Positions 1-8,873 are shown, counted from the first letter of the stretch. The stretch: 57,155 bases of DNA from an uncultured Verrucomicrobiales bacterium (GCA_937930235.1 CALGLJ010000098.1:1-57155), one strand, 5' to 3'. The notes: a model not told the origin generated them from the letters alone. A program made the numbers and translations.

Positions 1-1
1 C

Positions 2-184
2 GGTGGAGGTCTCGATGTTGGCACCAATGGGCGCTATGCTCCAACGACATCAATCGATAGTTACTTTGCGGAACTCGCTCTCTGGTTCGGCTTGGATCCA
101 TCCGACCTTGCAGATGTATTTCCGAATCTTAATAGATTCTACACGTATGATCCAAACAACGCTCCTTTAGGATTCCTCATATAA
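2..184 (+). CDS. C-terminal end of a DUF1501 family protein (partial, cut by window edge)
   Basis: Frame 2 is open from the window edge to TAA at 182-184 and is absent from the ORF track because it has no start. The 60 residues contain NGRYAPTTSIDSYFAEL, then LALWFGLDPSDL and VFPNLNRF, ending in LGFLI. This is how DUF1501 proteins end (secreted, sulfatase-like fold, common in Planctomycetes and Verrucomicrobia). The family usually carries a Tat signal and often sits beside a DUF1800 or cytochrome-type partner; those parts would lie to the left of the window. The substrate is not known for the family. Confidence 0.7.
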   Translation, partial: GGGLDVGTNGRYAPTTSIDSYFAELALWFGLDPSDLADVFPNLNRFYTYDPNNAPLGFLI

Positions 185-349
185 GAACTGATTTACCTTA
201 AAATAGGAACCTCCCATCAGTGGCATCAATCTAAGAGTCGTTCCATGTCGCTTCCAAACGACTGAGGGAACACCTCTCCAGATCAGCCATTTGTCAGAGT
301 GTCCGGACAGGTCTTGTCACCTCTTCAAGAGCAGGCTTGAATCACCTTC

Positions 350-2704
350 ATGATTCGCCTGCTTTTTTTGTGCCTGCTTCTCCTCCAGAGCATCAGCGCG
401 GCCCAGCCTCTGAACCACCAGATTCATAGCCACTTCCCCGCGAGTCGCTGGGAAGATGCCATGCTCTCGGGCAACGGCCTCAGCGGTGTCATGCAGTATG
501 GGGGCCAGCCAAAGGAAACCCTCATTTTCAACAACCACAAATTTATCAACCCCAGCAACGGACGAGACCCCATTCCGGACATGAGCGACATGCTCGAGCC
601 CATGCGTCGTGAAATGCTCGCCGGAAATATTGGCCAAGGGTGGAAACTCTACTGGGATGAATGGCAGAAGCGCACCAACGGAGGCATGTTCTGGACTCAA
701 AAATTTCACCCTGGCTATCGACTCAACTTAGAATTTATCGGTGGAAGTTACCCCACAAAATACCGCCGCACCACCCGCTATCAGACAGGCGAAATCCTTA
801 CTGAATTCACCGATGGCTTCGGAGATTGGAAACGGGAAACCTTCGTCTCTCGTGCGCACGATATCATCGTCACTCGTCTCACCTCTTCCTCCAAGGGACA
901 TCCCGTTAATGTCTTCCTCGGGCTCGAAGCCTGTGAAAGACAACCAAAAAACATTTCCTCGGAAGTCATCCTCGATAAAGAATGGCTAACCTGGAGAGCG
1001 AAATACCCCCCTCGAAAAGGGGAACATGGAGGCTATGAAGGAGTCACCCGCATCGTCCTCCCGAAAAAAGGTAGACTTCAAATCGACAAAAGCCGAAGGG
1101 TTAAAGTGACCGGCGCTCCCGAAGTCATTCTCATCACCGCTCTCGATCGCTACCGCGCTGACTTTAAGCAGTGGGACCAACAGAATCTCCGGAAAAAATT
1201 AGCCGCGATCTCCCCCAACTACGAAGAACTTCTGAGTCAACACACCGCTCTCCATCGCCCAATCTATGAACGTGTCAGCTACTCCCTGCACGCCTCTGAA
1301 GAGGACCGCGCACAAAGCACCGAAGAACTCATCGCCTCGGAGAACGCCGACTCCTCGACCATTCACCCCGCCCTTCTCGAACGTTTATTTTATACCAGCC
1401 GCTATCTCTTCATGGCCTCCAGTGGCGAACAGTATGCCCCACGCCTCTCTGGAGTCTTCATTGGGCGCTGGGGTGCAGCCTGGGCGGGAGACTACACGAT
1501 GGATGCCAACGCGAACATGGCTGTCATGGGAGGCCACATCGCCAACATGAGCGAGTGTATGCTCGGCTACCAAGCCCTCATTGAAAGAACTCTCCCCCAG
1601 TGGCGCGCTGGAGCCAAGCAACTCTATGGAATGCGAGGGATCATTGGCCCCGTTCGGATCGATGGTGAAGTGGCCGTTCCGCATCACTTTAATCACTATC
1701 ATGCTCACCCCACTGCTACCGGCTTAGGCCCCTGGATCATCTACCCTCTCTGGGAGCGATACCTCATCACAGGTGATCGGAAGTTTTTAAAAAACACACT
1801 CTACCCCATCATGAAGGAGATCCTTCTCTTCTACGAAGACTTTCTGACCTACCGAGATGACAACGGTAAGTTGATCTTCGTCCCCTCATGCTCACCGGAA
1901 AATGCCTGGGCTGCGATCAAACCTCGGACCTCTGCAGCCATCAACTCGACAATGGATATCTCGGCCTGCCGACAGCTTCTCACAAATCTCCTACAGGCAG
2001 AAAAAGACCTCGGACTGCCCCTCTCAAAATCGGCTCAAACCCTTCTCGCCGACCTCCCGCCCTACCTCGTCAACAAAGCAGGAGCTCTCCAGGAATGGGC
2101 TTGGCCCGGACACGGAGAAAACTATGGACATCGGCACTCCAGTCACATGTATGTCGTCTGGCCTGGCTACGATATTCATCCTGAAAATCCTGAGACCCGA
2201 CACCTTGTCCCCAACGTGATCAAAGCCCTTGAGAAAAAGAATCACCGCATCATTCAAGCGCACGACTTCATTCAGCGAGCCATCGCCTGGCTCCGCGTCA
2301 AGAAGCCCGAACCCTTTTATGACATTCTCAAATACACCCTTGAGAATAATTACCTCTTTGCCAGCCTCGCCACCTCCCACGATCTCAATCACCGCATCTA
2401 TAACTTCGACTACATTCTCAGTCTACAGGGAATGCTCATCGAGAATGCCCTCTTGACTCAACCTGGCCTCATCGAACTCCTCCCCGCCATGCCAGCAGCC
2501 TTAAAAAAAGGCGAATTCACCGGCCTCAAAGGTCGGAACCGCTGCACCATCGATCATCTCGCCTGGGACCTCAGTCGTAAAACCGCAGACCTCACGATCA
2601 CCAGTGACATCGATCAAGAAATCACCTTGATCATCCGTCCCTCCATCTCTCAAAAGCTTCACCTCAAAGCCGGTCAAACGCAGAAATTCCACTTTGAATT
2701 TTAG
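350..2704 (+). CDS. Secreted GH95-type glycoside hydrolase (alpha-L-fucosidase/galactosidase-like)
   Basis: The protein has 784 residues with a signal peptide (MIRLLFLCLLLLQSISAA) and so should act in the periplasm or outside the cell. The GH95 pattern is clear. An N-terminal beta-sandwich has SRWEDAMLSGNGLSG near residues 30-50. The (alpha/alpha)6 barrel has GDYTMDANANMAVMGG near 380-395, GPWIIYPLWERYLITGD, then PSCSPENAW near 512-520. The NxN pair and the Glu of SPEN match the positions of the catalytic Asn and the general acid in characterised GH95 fucosidases. HRHSSHMY and a C-terminal beta domain follow. Length is normal for the family. It stands alone on the plus strand with no sulfatase or transporter partner visible. 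GH95 also includes galactosidases, so the sugar released is uncertain. Confidence 0.75.
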   Translation: MIRLLFLCLLLLQSISAAQPLNHQIHSHFPASRWEDAMLSGNGLSGVMQYGGQPKETLIFNNHKFINPSNGRDPIPDMSDMLEPMRREMLAGNIGQGWKLYWDEWQKRTNGGMFWTQKFHPGYRLNLEFIGGSYPTKYRRTTRYQTGEILTEFTDGFGDWKRETFVSRAHDIIVTRLTSSSKGHPVNVFLGLEACERQPKNISSEVILDKEWLTWRAKYPPRKGEHGGYEGVTRIVLPKKGRLQIDKSRRVKVTGAPEVILITALDRYRADFKQWDQQNLRKKLAAISPNYEELLSQHTALHRPIYERVSYSLHASEEDRAQSTEELIASENADSSTIHPALLERLFYTSRYLFMASSGEQYAPRLSGVFIGRWGAAWAGDYTMDANANMAVMGGHIANMSECMLGYQALIERTLPQWRAGAKQLYGMRGIIGPVRIDGEVAVPHHFNHYHAHPTATGLGPWIIYPLWERYLITGDRKFLKNTLYPIMKEILLFYEDFLTYRDDNGKLIFVPSCSPENAWAAIKPRTSAAINSTMDISACRQLLTNLLQAEKDLGLPLSKSAQTLLADLPPYLVNKAGALQEWAWPGHGENYGHRHSSHMYVVWPGYDIHPENPETRHLVPNVIKALEKKNHRIIQAHDFIQRAIAWLRVKKPEPFYDILKYTLENNYLFASLATSHDLNHRIYNFDYILSLQGMLIENALLTQPGLIELLPAMPAALKKGEFTGLKGRNRCTIDHLAWDLSRKTADLTITSDIDQEITLIIRPSISQKLHLKAGQTQKFHFEF

Positions 2705-2737
2705 ATCCACTGAGACGAGCAGCTCATTCAGAAACGC

Positions 2738-3646
2738 TTAGTTCTGAGCTCTCAAAATGGGTGCTTCAGAAAATGCTCTTGCGCCGCCGCGTTGCTGAAC
2801 TTCCTGATATTGATTCCCCCACGGATCCACTCCTTTTTCAGGGAATACCGCGAGGCCCATGACCCCGACATTGCGAGTATTTCCATGGCGGAGATTGGCA
2901 TATGAATGGGGCACCGAGGAAAACTGGAATGCCGCAACTGCGTCTTCACTTGTCCGGAATCCTTTCACCTCGAGCTTCTTTCCAGGAGCGACAATGTATC
3001 CCCTCTTTTTGATGGAAGCAGGTTTTCCATCAATCACATCCAAACCATCTACACTCATGACCGCTTCGAGACGTGAACGGGATAAATTTTTCAACACCAG
3101 ACTGTATTTTTGCCCCTTTTTCCCCACCACAATCCGACCACGCTTCCAATAGTGCGTCGATAATTTTCGGGATCTTCCTTTCACCCCCCAAGAGACCAAA
3201 CCATTCGCAGCGCGCTGCAATGAGGTGCGGCGCACCCCTGGAGTCGCTCCCATCGCTCGCGCTCCCTCCGTATCATTATAATGGATGGTACTCACTCCAC
3301 CTGCAGGTTTACTACTGGCACGAACAAACCTCGTATAACTCATGCGTGAATTCACCTCTTCTCCCCACCCCGTCGCGAGACCTTGACGTGCGCGCCTCTC
3401 TTTTTTCGGCGCATTCAAGATCTGATCGATGGAATTTCGGCGAATCTTCGAGTCACCAGCTCTTTCTCCTGCGGTCACAACATTTCGAATATTCCCCGTA
3501 TCCGGTCCGTCATATGCCGGAGATCCTAACCATGGAGTGGCAACAGTCCGCGGTGCAGGTGCAGGTGCAGGTGGTCCCGGTGAACAACTCACGATCAATA
3601 AACTAACCCCACTAAAAAAAATGAATGACGATAAGAAGTGCCTCAT
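2738..3646 (-). CDS. Lipoprotein of unknown function
   Basis: The protein has 302 residues with a lipoprotein signal peptide ending in the lipobox LIVSC, followed by a short Pro/Ala linker (PGPPAPAPAP), so it is probably anchored in a membrane facing the periplasm. The mature part is basic (many RR/KK pairs) and has two recognisable blocks. Residues about 45-150 are Arg-rich with no predicted fold. Residues about 165-290 look beta-rich (RGRIVVGKKGQKYSLVLKNLSRSRLEAVMSVDGLDVIDG). That block resembles proteins that carry a small beta-sandwich with a central VxGxDVxDG turn. I do not recognise a family for the whole protein. It converges with the GH95 gene 33 bp away and is divergent from the L,D-transpeptidase pair. 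Confidence 0.6.
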   Translation of the reverse strand: MRHFLSSFIFFSGVSLLIVSCSPGPPAPAPAPRTVATPWLGSPAYDGPDTGNIRNVVTAGERAGDSKIRRNSIDQILNAPKKERRARQGLATGWGEEVNSRMSYTRFVRASSKPAGGVSTIHYNDTEGARAMGATPGVRRTSLQRAANGLVSWGVKGRSRKLSTHYWKRGRIVVGKKGQKYSLVLKNLSRSRLEAVMSVDGLDVIDGKPASIKKRGYIVAPGKKLEVKGFRTSEDAVAAFQFSSVPHSYANLRHGNTRNVGVMGLAVFPEKGVDPWGNQYQEVQQRGGARAFSEAPILRAQN

Positions 3647-3785
3647 GGTTATGCTAGAAAAGCAGCAAAAGAAACACCCGTCAAACTCAAATGCTGTTTT
3701 TTTAACACTTTAATTTAATCGACTCATTTCTTGTGTTCATATGATGCCTTACTATATTTCTCGCGTTCACTCATTATTTCATCAC

Positions 3786-4442
3786 ATGCGCCTCATATCC
3801 ATTCTCATTCTCTGTGCGAGTTTTGCGCTCACGAGTTGTAGTAATCTCCCAAAATTTGGTGGCCCTCCCAAGCCAAACCCTCAGCAAACCGAGATTAAAA
3901 AAGCGGGCTACGTCAATCCCCACCCTGCGGGGACGTATGCGCACTTTAAGGCCAGAAGCTATCCGGGCACGACCCGCACTTGGAAAAACAACTCTCTCCT
4001 CGCTCGCGCCAATCCATCGAATACGAATGTGAAAATCGACCTTTCGATGCAACGGGGTTTCCTCATGGTCGGGGACCAAGTCGCAATGGATTACCGAATC
4101 TCTAGCGGGAGCTCGAAACACAAAACCCCCACCGGGAAATATCGCATCACAGAGAAGATCAAAGACAAACGCTCGAATCTCTACGGGAAGATTCTGAACT
4201 CTTCTGGATCAGTGGTGAAATCCAATGCTGATTCACGCAAGGATAAGGTTCCTCCCGGTGGCAAATTCCTCGGAGCACCCATGGCTCACTGGATGCGCTT
4301 AACGAATACCGGGATTGGGATGCATAAGGGAAATGTGAACCGCCGCTTTGCCTCGCACGGCTGTATTCGCACGCATTATTCTGCCGTTCCTATTGTCTAC
4401 TCCAAGACTCGTGTAGGAACGCCCGTGACCATCAATCCTTAA
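3786..4442 (+). CDS. L,D-transpeptidase (YkuD) lipoprotein
   Basis: The track ORF opens at 3741, but I place the start at 3786. From there MRLISILILCASFALTSC is a compact lipoprotein signal with lipobox LTSC, whereas the upstream residues are hydrophilic. The mature protein is a single YkuD domain, about residues 60-218, with the catalytic signature HKGNVNRRFASHGCIR. The Cys of SHGCIR is the expected nucleophile and the preceding His its partner. L,D-transpeptidases form 3-3 peptidoglycan cross-links or attach lipoproteins to the wall. It is followed 22 bp later by a paralogue, and the two look like an operon created by tandem duplication. There is no LysM or PG-binding domain. Confidence 0.85.
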   Translation: MRLISILILCASFALTSCSNLPKFGGPPKPNPQQTEIKKAGYVNPHPAGTYAHFKARSYPGTTRTWKNNSLLARANPSNTNVKIDLSMQRGFLMVGDQVAMDYRISSGSSKHKTPTGKYRITEKIKDKRSNLYGKILNSSGSVVKSNADSRKDKVPPGGKFLGAPMAHWMRLTNTGIGMHKGNVNRRFASHGCIRTHYSAVPIVYSKTRVGTPVTINP

Positions 4443-4464
4443 ACTTCTCTTCCTCGTTCAAACT

Positions 4465-5091
4465 ATGAAAACACAACCCATGAAATCTACGCTTACCCTG
4501 CTCACTTCAGCCATTGGCGCACTCTTCTTGAGCAGTTGCTCTTCTCTGGAAACTGTCAAAAAAGACGGAGTCACCGGGGGATCCTACAGCAAATTTAAAA
4601 ATCGCTCTGACTACCGCACTACCATGGCGGTCTACAAGAATGATTCCCTGTATAACGCTGCTGTCCCGGGGAAAAACAAAGTCCGCATCAGCCTCAGTAA
4701 TCAGAGGGCACAGCTCATTGTCCCTGGTGGTGGAGTCGCTATCGACACCCCAGTCTGCACCGGTAAGCCCGGCAAACGCACTCCAACTGGAGTCTATCCT
4801 GTCCAAGAAAAAATCGCGGACAAACGCTCAAACATCTTTGGCAGCACATACTATAAAGGAAAAAAAGTTCACGGTGGAGATCGCCGTAAGTATAGAGGCC
4901 CACGTGATAAATACATCGGAGCCCCACTCCCTTACTGGATGCGTATGACCGGGGGTGGCATTGGGATGCATGGTTCAAGCTATGTCCACCGCACTCCGCG
5001 CTCGAATGGGTGCGTGCGGACCCCACACCACATCATCGATGACATTTACCGTAAAATGACCAAGAGATCTCGAATCGAAGTCGTTCGCTAA
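4465..5091 (+). CDS. L,D-transpeptidase (YkuD) lipoprotein, tandem paralogue
   Basis: The protein has 208 residues. The signal peptide ends in lipobox LSSC; translation could also begin at the internal Met at 4480. The YkuD domain has RISLSNQRAQLIV near residue 75, then MRMTGGGIGMHGSSY and the catalytic SNGCVR near residue 182. It shares the layout of the gene just upstream: lipobox, short linker, KFKxRxY motif, then YkuD with an identical 'EKIxDKRSN' segment. That supports duplication. It probably acts on periplasmic peptidoglycan. A strong hairpin-plus-T terminator follows the stop codon, closing this two-gene unit. Confidence 0.85.
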   Translation: MKTQPMKSTLTLLTSAIGALFLSSCSSLETVKKDGVTGGSYSKFKNRSDYRTTMAVYKNDSLYNAAVPGKNKVRISLSNQRAQLIVPGGGVAIDTPVCTGKPGKRTPTGVYPVQEKIADKRSNIFGSTYYKGKKVHGGDRRKYRGPRDKYIGAPLPYWMRMTGGGIGMHGSSYVHRTPRSNGCVRTPHHIIDDIYRKMTKRSRIEVVR

Positions 5092-5116
5092 TTCTCCCGC
5101 TTTTTAAAAACTCTAA

Positions 5117-5155
5117 AAACGCAGTTTCACTGAATGAGTGGACTGCGTTTTTTTA
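5117..5155 (+). terminator. Intrinsic terminator after the L,D-transpeptidase pair
   Basis: A perfect 9-bp stem (AAACGCAGT with ACTGCGTTT) encloses a 16-nt loop that itself contains a partial stem (CACTGAATGAGTG). It is followed directly by a T run. It sits 25 bp beyond the stop codon of the second transpeptidase. Confidence 0.8.
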
Positions 5156-5258
5156 ATCCCTGTAACCGGGCGAATACGGGATGATTCAGTTAGAAAAAAA
5201 CGCGATCCGTTTTCACGAATCGCGACCGCACTGATTTGATGCAAGTGAGAGAAGAGAC

Positions 5259-5675
5259 TCAGTCTGTATACTTTTTGTGAGACTCTTTCTTGAGAGCTTT
5301 GAGCGCACTGCGGATTTCATCGGCTTTCTCCTCGTCCTCCTTCAAGTAAGCTTCCTCAAGCTCACAGAGGCTGGCAAAAGTGAGTCCAATGAGACGTTTG
5401 TAGTCCGCAGTGGCGAGAGCTTTCTCTTTCTCGTTCTTCATCTCCTTAAAAATGACTGGAAGATATTTCAGCGAATTCATGGTGGCAGTCTGAGCTGCAC
5501 GCACCAGCTTCACTTTTTCCTCCGTGGTCTCAGCCTTGCGCAATCCTTTCAGAGAGCTGCTCAGCGAATCCATCTCTTCCGCCAGTGGGGTATCATCCGC
5601 ATACCCCGGAGTGATGCTTCCCAAACACGCAATTGCTGCGAAGGATAATATCTTGAACGAATTTGTTGTAATCAT
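5259..5675 (-). CDS. Periplasmic cytochrome b562-like protein
   Basis: The protein has 138 residues with a signal peptide cleaved near PGYA-DD. The mature four-helix sequence follows the cytochrome b562 pattern: LAEEMDSLSSSLKGLRKAE at the N-terminus and LKALKKESHKKYTD at the C-terminus. The two haem ligands of the E. coli protein (Met7 in helix 1 and His102 in helix 4) have counterparts here, Met35 and His133 of the precursor, in matching contexts (EEMDSL; SHKKY). It could therefore bind haem b non-covalently and carry electrons in the periplasm. Relatives without haem, such as CpxP-like or other small helical bundles, are the alternative. It stands alone, tail-to-tail with the preceding operon. 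Confidence 0.6.
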   Translation of the reverse strand: MITTNSFKILSFAAIACLGSITPGYADDTPLAEEMDSLSSSLKGLRKAETTEEKVKLVRAAQTATMNSLKYLPVIFKEMKNEKEKALATADYKRLIGLTFASLCELEEAYLKEDEEKADEIRSALKALKKESHKKYTD

Positions 5676-5760
5676 TACTCCAAATTACTGCAGAATCTCC
5701 CCCACTTTGTCAAAAATATCACGATCTTTCTTTTCATCTGAGGCCCCTCCCCCTTCAGTC

Positions 5761-6330
5761 TTACCGCGGCGGCACTGCGAGCGCTTCTGCCAGCATCTCT
5801 TGATAAATTTCTTTCGGCACTTCATAACCACCAAAACGGCGCAAGTGATCTGTCATCCACTGAGTATCGAGCAATATGACCCCCTCTTCCCGAAGCCACT
5901 CTACCAACTCCACTAACGCGACCTTGCTTGCATCAGTCTTACGACTAAACATGCTTTCTCCAAAAAAAGCCCCCCTAATACGAATCCCATAAAGCCCTCC
6001 CTGTAAACCATCCTCATCCCAACACTCGACTGAATGAGCAAAACCCATCTTAAAGAGCTCGCAGTAACTTTCTAAGATCACCGAATCAATCCAAGTCTCC
6101 TCTCGCTCCGCGCATCCTTCCATTACTTGACGAAATGCCGTGTTCCAACGAATCTCGAAAGGTCGCTTTTTAAGTGTGCGTCTCAATCCTTTTGAAATAT
6201 GGAAAGCTTCATCGAGAGGGATCAGCCCTCGGCGGATTGGAGAAAACCAATAAATCTCTCCATCTTCCGCCATCGGAAAGACCCCCTCGGCATAAGCACC
6301 GAGCATCATTTGGGGATCTATTACTCTCAC
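5761..6330 (-). CDS. aat: Leucyl/phenylalanyl-tRNA--protein transferase
   Basis: This cytoplasmic enzyme transfers Leu or Phe from aminoacyl-tRNA to the N-terminal Arg or Lys of proteins, marking them for ClpS/ClpAP degradation (N-degron pathway). Signature stretches are AYAEGVFPM, YWFSPIRRGLIPL, GGLYGIRIRGAFFGESMF and DASKVALVELV. It has 189 residues and starts with GTG. It lacks the roughly 40-residue N-terminal segment of the E. coli enzyme, as do short alphaproteobacterial forms, so the catalytic GNAT-like domain is essentially complete. It is divergent from yceD, sharing a 50-bp AT-rich gap. clpB is in this window but clpA and clpS are not. Confidence 0.92.
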   Translation of the reverse strand: MRVIDPQMMLGAYAEGVFPMAEDGEIYWFSPIRRGLIPLDEAFHISKGLRRTLKKRPFEIRWNTAFRQVMEGCAEREETWIDSVILESYCELFKMGFAHSVECWDEDGLQGGLYGIRIRGAFFGESMFSRKTDASKVALVELVEWLREEGVILLDTQWMTDHLRRFGGYEVPKEIYQEMLAEALAVPPR

Positions 6331-6380
6331 TAATGAATATTTTAATTTATTACAAAAAATGACAATATATTAATCGGCTA

Positions 6381-6866
6381 ATGAAAATCGATCTTATCAA
6401 CCTACCAGAAGAAGGACAACAGCACAAAGGAGAGATTCCGGCTCAATTCTTTGAACTGCAAAAAAACGACGCTCGTGCCGTGACGCCCCTCCAATACGAC
6501 TTTTTCGTGCAACGCTTTGATAATGAACTTCTTTTGACTGGAAATCTCGAAGCCACCTTCGAACTCACTTGCATGCGGAGCCTCCATTCATTTGAACAGA
6601 CCGTTCGCCTTTCACGAGCTGCGGTCTCTCATGAAATCACAGAAGGAGGAATCATCGACATGAGCGAAGCGCTCCGGGAGGAAATCCTCATCGAACTTCC
6701 CACCAATCCCCGTTGCGAAGAGGGCGACTATGAAATGAAGTGCGAGCTCGATCCTCGATATTTAGCAGTGGACAAAACTGGTAAAACAGATATAGACACC
6801 GCCCCCGCACAAACAGATGACAGCCCATGGGCCGCTCTGGATGAGCTGGAATCCAAAGACAAATAG
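6381..6866 (+). CDS. YceD family protein (DUF177), rpmF-plsX cluster
   Basis: The protein has 161 residues with the DUF177 outline: an N-terminal beta-rich part (MKIDLINLPEEG), a central ELTCMRSLHSFEQTV segment, an acidic middle, and the typical tail DDSPWAALDEL. In many bacteria this gene precedes rpmF and plsX. It has been linked in some organisms to 23S rRNA accumulation, but its biochemical role is not settled. Only one Cys of the usual pair around the LTCxR position is evident, with another at RCEEGDYEMKC. It lies 40 bp upstream of rpmF on the same strand, and that spacing supports cotranscription. Confidence 0.85.
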   Translation: MKIDLINLPEEGQQHKGEIPAQFFELQKNDARAVTPLQYDFFVQRFDNELLLTGNLEATFELTCMRSLHSFEQTVRLSRAAVSHEITEGGIIDMSEALREEILIELPTNPRCEEGDYEMKCELDPRYLAVDKTGKTDIDTAPAQTDDSPWAALDELESKDK

Positions 6867-6906
6867 CATTACCCGCTGTCAATAAACGCTTTAACTCAAT
6901 AAAATC

Positions 6907-7089
6907 ATGGCTGCTCCAAAACGTCGTACCTCCAAGCATAAGCAAAAACTCCGCCGCGGTGCCAACCGCTGGAAGAAGCCTCAGCTTCAGACTTGCTCTG
7001 AATGCGGGAGCCGTGTTCCCGGTCACATCGCCTGCCCTACTTGCGGCACTTACCGTGAGCGTCAGGTTCTTGACGTCGACCTCGTTTAA
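6907..7089 (+). CDS. rpmF: 50S ribosomal protein L32
   Basis: The protein has 60 residues, the normal length. The N-terminus [17 protein letters not shown] is the conserved basic tail that enters the ribosome. It is followed by a zinc-ribbon with two CxxC pairs (CSECG and CPTCG), so this is the Cys-containing, zinc-binding form of L32. The gene lies between yceD and plsX, the classic arrangement that links ribosome and phospholipid synthesis. An intrinsic terminator follows it. Confidence 0.97.
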   Translation: MAAPKRRTSKHKQKLRRGANRWKKPQLQTCSECGSRVPGHIACPTCGTYRERQVLDVDLV

Positions 7090-7115
7090 TTTTTCCTCTT
7101 TTGAATAAGAACCGG

Positions 7116-7147
7116 GCGCGGAGAGAGTATTTTCTCCGCGCTTTTTT
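7116..7147 (+). terminator. Intrinsic terminator or attenuator between rpmF and plsX
   Basis: A perfect 9-bp GC-rich stem (GCGCGGAGA with TCTCCGCGC) has an 8-nt loop and is followed by TTTTTT. It stands 27 bp after rpmF and 28 bp before plsX, so plsX is either expressed by read-through or has its own promoter. Confidence 0.85.
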
Positions 7148-7174
7148 CGTATCTCGAACTTTTCAACTCCGTTC

Positions 7175-8212
7175 ATGAAACTTGCGCTCGATGCCATGGG
7201 GGGCGACCACGCTCCCGAGGTAAACATCATCGGGGCTCGCGAGGCGCTCAAACTTCGCCCGACGATTGAGAAAATTTATCTCACCGGCCCTACCGAAACA
7301 CTCAAGCAGTGTGCCACGGAGAATGCACTTGATGATTCGCGGATCGAGTATGTCGAAGCCCCCCAAGTCGTCGGCATGGAAGAGTCCGGAGCCAAAGCCC
7401 TTCGGAAGAAAAAAAATTCCTCGATCTCTATTGCCGCAGAGCTTGTCAAACAAGGCAAAGCGGATGCCTTCATATCAGCGGGAAATACCGGAGCTGCCGT
7501 TGCTGCAGCCACGGTTAAACTCCGCCTGCTCAAAGGAGTCGCTCGCGCTGGAATCGCTTCCCCCATGCCCAATGAGTATGGCCAGTGTAACTTGCTGGAT
7601 GCGGGAGCAAATCCAGAAGCAAAGCCTCTGCACCTCGTCCATTACGCCATCATGGGAAGCGTTTACGCCAAAGAAGTGCTCAAGGTCAAAGACCCCCACG
7701 TCGGCATCATGTCGAACGGAGAAGAAGACGAAAAAGGGACCTCTTTCACCAAGGAAACGATGATGCTCTTGAAACAGCTTGTCGAACAAGGGAAAGCCCC
7801 CTTCACCTTCCGGGGCAATGTCGAAGGACATGACCTTTTTCAAACGAAGCTGGATGTCTGTCTCTGTGACGGATTTACCGGAAATGTGGTCCTCAAAAGC
7901 TGCGAAGCCACCGCCAAGGCCATGTCCAAATGGATGAAGGAAGAATTTAAAAAGAGCCCGATCCGTATCGCCAGTGCCCTCATGGGGAAAGGGGCCTTTC
8001 AAGCCGTTAAAAACCGTACTCACTACGAATCCTATGGCGGAAGCCCCCTTCTGGGAGTCAACGGAATCGTCATCATCGCCCATGGAGGGTCATCCGCCGT
8101 GGCCATTCAAAATGCCATCCTCATGGGAGCGGAAGCCATCCAACACCAAATCAATCCTAAGATTGAAGAAGCCTTGCAGGATCTAATCCTCCCTGCGCAG
8201 GAAGCAAAGTAA
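7175..8212 (+). CDS. plsX: Phosphate acyltransferase PlsX
   Basis: PlsX converts acyl-ACP and phosphate to acyl-phosphate, the acyl donor for PlsY in the first step of phospholipid synthesis, at the inner face of the membrane. The sequence has MKLALDAMGGDHAPEVN at the start, FISAGNTGAAVAAAT near residue 105, and DGFTGNVVLKS near residue 235. It ends with GGSPLLGVNGIVIIAHG and then HGGSSAVAIQNAI. At 345 residues it is of normal length. It is the third gene of the yceD-rpmF-plsX cluster. fabH, which often follows, is absent; the next DNA is a gene remnant and an IS200 element. Confidence 0.96.
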   Translation: MKLALDAMGGDHAPEVNIIGAREALKLRPTIEKIYLTGPTETLKQCATENALDDSRIEYVEAPQVVGMEESGAKALRKKKNSSISIAAELVKQGKADAFISAGNTGAAVAAATVKLRLLKGVARAGIASPMPNEYGQCNLLDAGANPEAKPLHLVHYAIMGSVYAKEVLKVKDPHVGIMSNGEEDEKGTSFTKETMMLLKQLVEQGKAPFTFRGNVEGHDLFQTKLDVCLCDGFTGNVVLKSCEATAKAMSKWMKEEFKKSPIRIASALMGKGAFQAVKNRTHYESYGGSPLLGVNGIVIIAHGGSSAVAIQNAILMGAEAIQHQINPKIEEALQDLILPAQEAK

Positions 8213-8220
8213 GCGACTGG

Positions 8221-8812
8221 CTAGGGAGAGAAAGGCTCTAGGAAATACCGGAGCTGAAAAAATCTACGCGAGGGCTCGCCCTCTAGGGGTAAGGTCACCG
8301 CGAGTGCTCCAGTCGTGACATCGATCACCACGCGCTCTCGGGGGAGAAATTCTGTCAAATCATCACTCTCAAAAATCCATCCTTCAATCTGTGGATGGAG
8401 CACTCCAGATGCTCCAAGTGAAATGCCCGAAGATGCCACCATCAGGTGAATCTCGGGAGCTCGATCTTGGGCCTCCAGAGGGTGAGTTCCCCAAGCAAAT
8501 TCTTCCAGATTTGTAGAACCGTCGCCATCTGGGTCTTCAGAAATCCCACTCACTCCAAATTCCATCGCCCATCCCTGGTAGACTCCTGCGGGGCTTCGAG
8601 CGCGAATCACGGCAGGAATCAAATGATTTTCATCCCCCGTGGGATTCACCATTCCTACAACCGCGATCGTATTCGGATCAGAGCTGAAGAAATTTCGAGG
8701 GAACGGAGGCGGGATACTATCAGCAGGCCAAGTCCAAGATGGATTGGTCAGCAAAATCCAATTTCCGCGAAAATCATAACCCCAAATATACGCCCGTTCT
8801 CCCGCATTAAAT
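8221..8812 (-). pseudogene. 3' remnant of a secreted protein, N-terminus lost at an IS200 junction
   Basis: The track ORF (8221-8754) begins at an internal TTG. The same frame is open further up to about 8850, reading NAGERAYIWGYDFRGNWIL into LTNPSWTWPADS, then runs into the IS200 terminal hairpins. The tail contains SEDPDGDGSTNLEEFAWGTHPL, a calcium-binding thrombospondin type 3/EF-hand-like turn. That turn is very common near the C-terminus of large secreted verrucomicrobial proteins. Only about 190 C-terminal residues remain and there is no start or signal peptide. The function of the intact protein cannot be read from this part. The other side of the IS carries an unrelated gene, not the missing N-terminus. 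Confidence 0.65.
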
Positions 8813-8815
8813 GCA

Positions 8816-8861
8816 CCACCCGCTAAAGCAGGTGGATTTAAGTTCGTCGACTAAAGTCGAC
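8816..8861 (-). repeat. IS200 right-end hairpins
   Basis: Two adjacent stem-loops with TTTA loops (minus strand) lie downstream of tnpA. The inner is GTCGAC-TTTA-GTCGAC (8846-8861). The outer is CCACCTGC-TTTA-GCGGGTGG (8816-8835), with one T-G wobble. These are the expected recognition structures for TnpA at its right end. Confidence 0.65.
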
Positions 8862-8873
8862 TGGACGGTCTAT

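Noticed and set aside
3073-3713. Plus-strand ORFs overlapping the minus-strand lipoprotein
   Set aside because: The minus-strand frame has a signal peptide and lipobox; the plus frames show no features.
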